A stretch of DNA of 64,000 nucleotides, taken from assembly GCA_022414725.1 (NCBI GenBank), contig CM039462.1, positions 128,047,314-128,111,313 on the forward strand. The letters are read 5' to 3'. A model generated the notes under the pieces. It had not been told where the DNA came from. It was given only the letters and a program-made list of their open reading frames with translations, and made no database searches. Origin of the DNA: Microglena sp. YARC. Lineage: Eukaryota; Chlorophyta; Chlorophyceae; Chlamydomonadales; Chlamydomonadaceae. The translations under genes were made by a program, and so were the position numbers. Positions within the stretch are counted from its first letter, which is position 1; each line of letters starts with the position of its first letter. Positions 59,581 to 64,000 of this stretch are shown one piece after another.

Positions 59581-59988
59581 CAGTCTCCTGCACGATCTAT
59601 CCAGACGCACCTGCGGCGATACTTGGTGGATGGTCACAAGCGAATCTTGGATCACGCTCGGGTCGAGCAGCTTGCCAGTACGGAGAGTATATCTAAATTG
59701 GCGAGCGAGTTCTTCTTGGTGGCCGCGAGTCGGGTGCAGGATAATGCTGCCATGCTTGGACTCATCGTACGTGGGTTCTAAGCGACCTTTGCGAAGCACT
59801 GGGTACTCGCTTGTTTGCTTCCATAGATCACGTATTGTCTTGAAGCGTCCATCGACCACGTAAAAAGGTACATACTTCGGTACATCGCTTAGCTCCAGGC
59901 CCTCCCCTATAGGCCCCTTCGTCCTCCCCGCGCATTCCGCATGGACTGTTATCTTGTTGACACGTCCCCACCCTATCTCATCTCTTTG
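59572..59988 (-). CDS. Unidentified open segment, possible exon or element remnant
   Basis: An uninterrupted minus-strand frame runs from after a TAG at 59989-59991 to the stop at 59572, about 138 codons. It includes NKITVHAECAG, LSDVPKYVPFYVVDGRFKTI, RDLWKQTSEYPVLRKGRLEP and RGHQEELARQFRYTLRTGKL. Composition is protein-like (mixed, non-repetitive), unlike the surrounding minisatellites. No start codon precedes GRFKTI except the one at 59859. I do not recognise the family. The opposite strand is also partly open (59530-59781), so coding status is uncertain. Confidence 0.4.
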   Translation of the reverse strand, partial: QRDEIGWGRVNKITVHAECAGRTKGPIGEGLELSDVPKYVPFYVVDGRFKTIRDLWKQTSEYPVLRKGRLEPTYDESKHGSIILHPTRGHQEELARQFRYTLRTGKLLDPSVIQDSLVTIHQVSPQVRLDRSCRRLTA

Positions 59989-60122
59989 CTAGACTTGACG
60001 ATTCATCGCCATGTTGTCCAAGGTTACAAACGCTAGTAGCTATCGAGTACCAGCAGCTGCTCGCTGCCCAGTTTTGAGGTCGCTTATCCCCAGCAGACTA
60101 CCTCAACGTGAGCTAGATAGAT

Positions 60123-60123
60123 G

Positions 60124-60199
<76 letters not shown>
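60123..60199. repeat. Poly-C tract (~77 nt) followed by CA/CCACC
   Basis: An uninterrupted C run, then (ca)n, accaccacc and cccccc stretches to about 60310. The longest homopolymer in the window. Confidence 0.96.
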
Positions 60200-60213
<14 letters not shown>

Positions 60214-60559
60214 ACCACGCACACACACCACCAACCACACACACCACCACCTCCACCCACCACATCCACCCCCCAACCACTCAACCACCCCCCCCCCCCC
60301 ACCCCCCCATCACCACCCTGGCTATAGAGCACTCAACTTAACCAAACCCTCTATACCAAACCACTACTGCAGGCCCAGCACCGAGCGTTGGTCAAAGCCC
60401 CCCAGGGCTGCGGAGAAGAGTGAGGGTATCAGCGGGGATATTGTGACAGATGAAGCAGTGTCTAGAGAAGTGACTCAGACATACCAGTCGTGAGCTCTGC
60501 CACAACACTCCCCCCACCCCCACCCCACCTCCCCCCCACCCCCCCACCACACTCACTGA

Positions 60560-60735
60560 TGTTGATGGAGAGGCAGCCTTCACAGCAACCTTTAAACCAC
60601 TGATATTGGATGGAGAGGCAGCCTTCACAGCAACCTTTAAACCACTGATATTGGATGGAGAGGCAGCCTTCACAGCAACCTTTAAACCACTGATATTGGA
60701 TGGAGAGGCAGCCTTCACAGCAGCCTTAAAATAAA
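60560..60735. repeat. 45-bp repeat (gatggagaggcagccttcac)
   Basis: Four near-identical units of tgatattggatggagaggca plus gccttcacagcaacctttaa. Confidence 0.95.
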
Positions 60736-61010
60736 CTGATATTAACAAACAGGCACCTCCACCTGTTTCCTTCAAATCACTGATCATTTATTTAGTGACT
60801 GTCCGCAAAGTAACCTCGAAATCCTTGATACCTGATGAAATGATATTCTTATCAGACAAACGTATTTGGTCAGGTAGCAGTTAGTGCTTTTTTTTCCAGC
60901 TTCAAGCAGCAGCTTCTAGGTAGCTCCCCTGACTGGCTATTCAGCCTAACCTAGTGCAACCTAGTGCACCTTGAAGCACTGACACAATTAGTTGGGCAGA
61001 CCTGCTGAAA
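60735..61010. other. Unique spacer, nothing recognised
   Basis: Mixed sequence between two tandem repeats. No gene. Confidence 0.4.
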
Positions 61011-61019
61011 TAGTTCAGT

Positions 61020-61115
61020 GTAACACAGGGGCTGAAATAGTTCAGTGTAACACAGGGGCTGAAATAGTTCAGTGTAACACAGGGGCTGAAATAGTTCAGT
61101 GTAACACAGTGGCTG
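61020..61115. repeat. 27-bp repeat (gctgaaatagttcagtgtaa)
   Basis: Four almost perfect units of gctgaaatagttcagtgtaa plus cacaggg. Confidence 0.96.
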
Positions 61116-61199
61116 GCTCAGGTAGCTGCCTAGAAGCTGCTAAGAATGACTGAAAAGAAAAACCCTGGTAGATGCCTTCAAATTAAACCATTACTAACA

Positions 61200-61515
61200 A
61201 TTGTTTTAACGGTAGTCGTCATTAAAACATTCAAATCACGCGTTTTAACGGTAGCCGTCATTAAAACATTCAAATCACGTGTTTTAATGGTAGTCGTCAT
61301 TATAACATTCAAATCACGTGTTTTAATGGTAGTCGTCATTAAAACATTCAAATCACGCGTTTTAACGGTAGCCGTCATTAAAACATTCAAATCACGTGTT
61401 TTAATGGTAGTCGTCATTATAACATTCAAATCACGTGTTTTAATGGTAGTCGTCATTAAAACATTCAAATCACGTGTTTTAACGGTAGCCGTCATTAATA
61501 CATTCAAATCACATG
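61200..61515. repeat. 39-bp repeat with internal dyad (gttttaacggtagccgtcat)
   Basis: Eight units of gttttaa(c/t)ggtag(c/t)cgtc plus attaaaacattcaaatcacg. Gttttaa and ttaaaac form an inverted repeat. 39 bp equals 13 codons, so frames on both strands stay open. Confidence 0.96.
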
Positions 61516-61619
61516 TGTCTTGTTAAGTGGGACGCTTAAATGGCAGCAAATGAAATGAAATGGCGAAGGAGAGGGTAGACAACATCAATGAATAAAAAAT
61601 AGTTGCAGGCTGATCAAGC

Positions 61620-62420
61620 CTTGCAACTGCCCACATTCTCATAACCCTAATCACTTTGACCCAAATCCTAATAAATCTTGATGTGGCCCAATTATTGCAA
61701 TTTTCAACATCCTCATTACCCTTATCACTGTGACCAACGTTCTCATACATCTTGATGTGACCTGAACGTTACAATTGCCCACATTCTCATAACCCTAATC
61801 ACTTTGACCAGCATTCTCATACATCTTGATGTGGCCCAATCCTTGCAATTGCCAACATTCTCATTACCCTAATAACTTTGGCCAAAATCCGAATAAATCT
61901 TGATGTGGCCCGAACGTTGCGATTGCCAACATTCTCATTACCCTTCTCACTTTGACCAATGTGCTCATAAATCTTAATGTGGTCCAATCGTTGCAATCGC
62001 CAACATTCTCATTACCCTCATCACTTTGACCAAAATCCTAATAAATCTTGATGTGGCCCAATCGTTGCAGGCGCCAACATTCTCATTACCCTCATCACTT
62101 TGACCAACATTCTCATAAATCTTAATGTGGTCCAATCGTTGCAATCGCCAACATTCTCATTACCCTCATCACTTTGACCAAAATCCTAATAAATCTTGAT
62201 GTGACCTGAACGTTGCAGGCTCCAACATTCTCATTACCCTCATCACTTTGACCAACATTCTCATACATCTTGATGTGGCCCAATCGTTGCAATTGCCAGC
62301 ATTCTCATTACCCTAATCACTTTGGCCAAAATCCTAATACATCTTGATGTGACCTGAACGTTGCAATCGCCAACATTCTCATTACCCTTATCACTGTGAC
62401 CAACGTTCTCATACATCTTG
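61620..62420. repeat. 74-bp repeat (acattctcattaccctcatc)
   Basis: About 11 units of caacattctcattaccctca, tcactttgaccaa and aatcttgatgtggcccaatc plus gttgcaatcgc. Two alternating versions (aaaatcctaataa and cattctcataca). Confidence 0.95.
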
Positions 62421-62665
62421 ATGTGACCCAAACGTTGCAATGGCCAACGTTCTCATACATCTTGATGTGAGCCGAACGTTGCAATAGCCAACGTTCTCAA
62501 ACATCTTGATGTGACCCGAACGTTGCAATGGCCAACGTTCTCATACATCTTGATGTGACCCGAACGTTGCAATGGCCAACGTTCTCATACATCTTGATGT
62601 GAGCCGAATGTTGCAATGGCCGACGTTCTCATACATCTTGATGTGACCTGAACGTATTCATGCAG
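62400..62665. repeat. 44-bp sub-repeat (cgttctcatacatcttgatg)
   Basis: About six units of aacgttctcatacatcttga plus tgtgacccgaacgttgcaat. This is the 44-bp half of the 74-bp unit amplified alone. Confidence 0.93.
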
Positions 62666-62735
62666 GAGCTCCAAGGCTCTCTGGTTCCGCAGAGGGAGGC
62701 TGCTGCCTTGGATCCCAACCTTAAGGGCACCGCTC
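62662..62735 (+). other. Possible short exon
   Basis: Tattcatgcag|GAGCTCCAAGGCTCTCTG continues open as ELQGSLVPQREAAALDPNLK GTAHTS. It is preceded by repeat and followed by CAC-rich DNA. Non-repetitive, protein-like, but the family is unknown and no clear donor is visible. Confidence 0.3.
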
Positions 62736-64000
62736 ACACATCCACCACCACTACACCACACACACACACACCACACCACCACACTAACACACACACACAC
62801 ACACACCACCACCACCACACACACACACCACCACCACACCACACACACACCACCACACACCACACACACACACACACACCACTACCACACACACACACTA
62901 CCACCACACCACACACACACACCACCACCACCACCACACACACACACACACCCACCCACACCACACACACACACCACTACACCACACCACCACACACACA
63001 CACACACACACACCACACCACACACACACACCACACCACCACACACACCACCACATCACCACACACACCCCCCGCACACCACACACACACACCACCACAC
63101 CACCACACGACAACACCACACACAAACACCACACACACACACCACCCACATAACACCACCACACACACACACCACCACCACCACCACCACACACACACAC
63201 TACCACACACCACACACCCGAACCACACACACCACACCACCACACACCACACACACCGACCACCACCACACCACACACCACACACACCACCACCACCACC
63301 ACCACCACACACACACACACACCACCACCACCACAGCACAACACCACCACCACCACACACCACACACCACCACCACCACACACACACACACACACCAAAC
63401 CACCAACCACCACACACCACCACACACACACATCCACACACACCACCACACACCACACCACACACACACACCACCACCACCACACACACCACCACCACAC
63501 ACACACCACCACCACACACACACACACACCACCACACCACCACACCACACACACACCACCACACACACACACCACACACACACACCCACCACACACACAC
63601 ACACCACCACCACCACCACACAACCACACACACACCACCACCACCACCACACACACCACACACCACCACCACCCAACCACACACACACACACCACGCACC
63701 ACCACCACACACACACACACACCACCACCACCACACACCACACACCCCACCACCACCACCCCACCACACCGCACACACACACACCACACACACACACACA
63801 CACACCACACCACACGACACACACCACCACCACCACCACCCACACACACACACACACACACCACACACAGCAACCACACACCCACCACCCACCACCACCA
63901 CACAACACATACACCGCACCACACCACACCACACACACACACCACCACCACCACCACACATACACACACCACCACGCACACACCACACACCACACCACCA
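62736..64000. repeat. CAC/ACACC low-complexity tract to window end
   Basis: More than 1.2 kb of cacacacacaccaccaccac with no other base order. GT/GGT on the minus strand. Long cysteine/valine/tryptophan-rich frames are artefacts. Confidence 0.97.

Noticed and set aside
61146..61526. 126-codon plus-strand ORF with repeated VVIKTFKSRVL
   Set aside because: A 39-bp tandem repeat keeps both strands open. No family recognised and no conservation beyond the repeat.
62898..63998. Minus-strand frames of 260-366 codons rich in V, C, W and G
   Set aside because: Translation of a GT/GGT low-complexity tract with no protein-like composition.

Overview
This is a eukaryotic nuclear contig from a photosynthetic organism, most likely a green alga with a large repeat-rich genome. 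The species is not asserted. Two genes can be recognised from their exons. One is a plant-type ubiquitin-activating enzyme E1 (UBA1) on the minus strand. The other is the 3' part of a chloroplast-type ribosomal protein S1 gene on the plus strand; its plastid-type C-terminus is the basis for calling the organism photosynthetic. Everything else is satellite and minisatellite DNA, dispersed SINE-like repeats and a scaffold gap of exactly 1000 N.

Layout. 0-1.2 kb: nothing recognised. 1.2-8.3 kb: an insertion-rich, colinear counterpart of the 24.3-31.8 kb region, holding broken copies of the last UBA1 exons. 8.3-21.8 kb: UBA1 exons 10 to 1 (minus strand), several with single-base frameshifts. 21.8-24.3 kb: intergenic DNA with dispersed repeats. 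24.3-31.8 kb: the 3' exons of a second, upstream UBA1 copy (exons 12, 11 and copies of the end of exon 10). 32.4-40.3 kb: about 79 copies of a 100-bp satellite, running into the gap at 40338-41337. 41.3-45.5 kb: assorted minisatellites and a retrotransposon remnant. 45.5-51.1 kb: a CATCT pentanucleotide satellite. 51.0-54.1 kb: the S1 gene. 54.1-64 kb: SINEs, ATTAC/ATTGC arrays, minisatellites and a terminal CAC/ACACC tract, with one unidentified open frame near 59.6-60.0 kb.

The main observation is how the introns are built. In nearly every intron of both genes, the half next to the donor carries tandem truncated copies of the preceding exon's 3' end with its donor. The half next to the acceptor carries tandem truncated copies of the following exon's 5' end with its acceptor. 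Composition switches in mid-intron: GT/G-rich on the coding strand on the donor side, CA/C-rich on the acceptor side. The 100-bp satellite has at its core the acceptor plus about 20 nt of UBA1 exon 8, and the CATCT satellite lies between degenerate copies of the S1 exon acceptor. Introns therefore look as if they grew inward from both splice junctions, and in extreme cases became satellites.

Limits: all homology calls are by eye from conserved motifs. Splice sites are canonical GT/AG but unsupported by transcripts. Many frameshifts may be long-read consensus errors.
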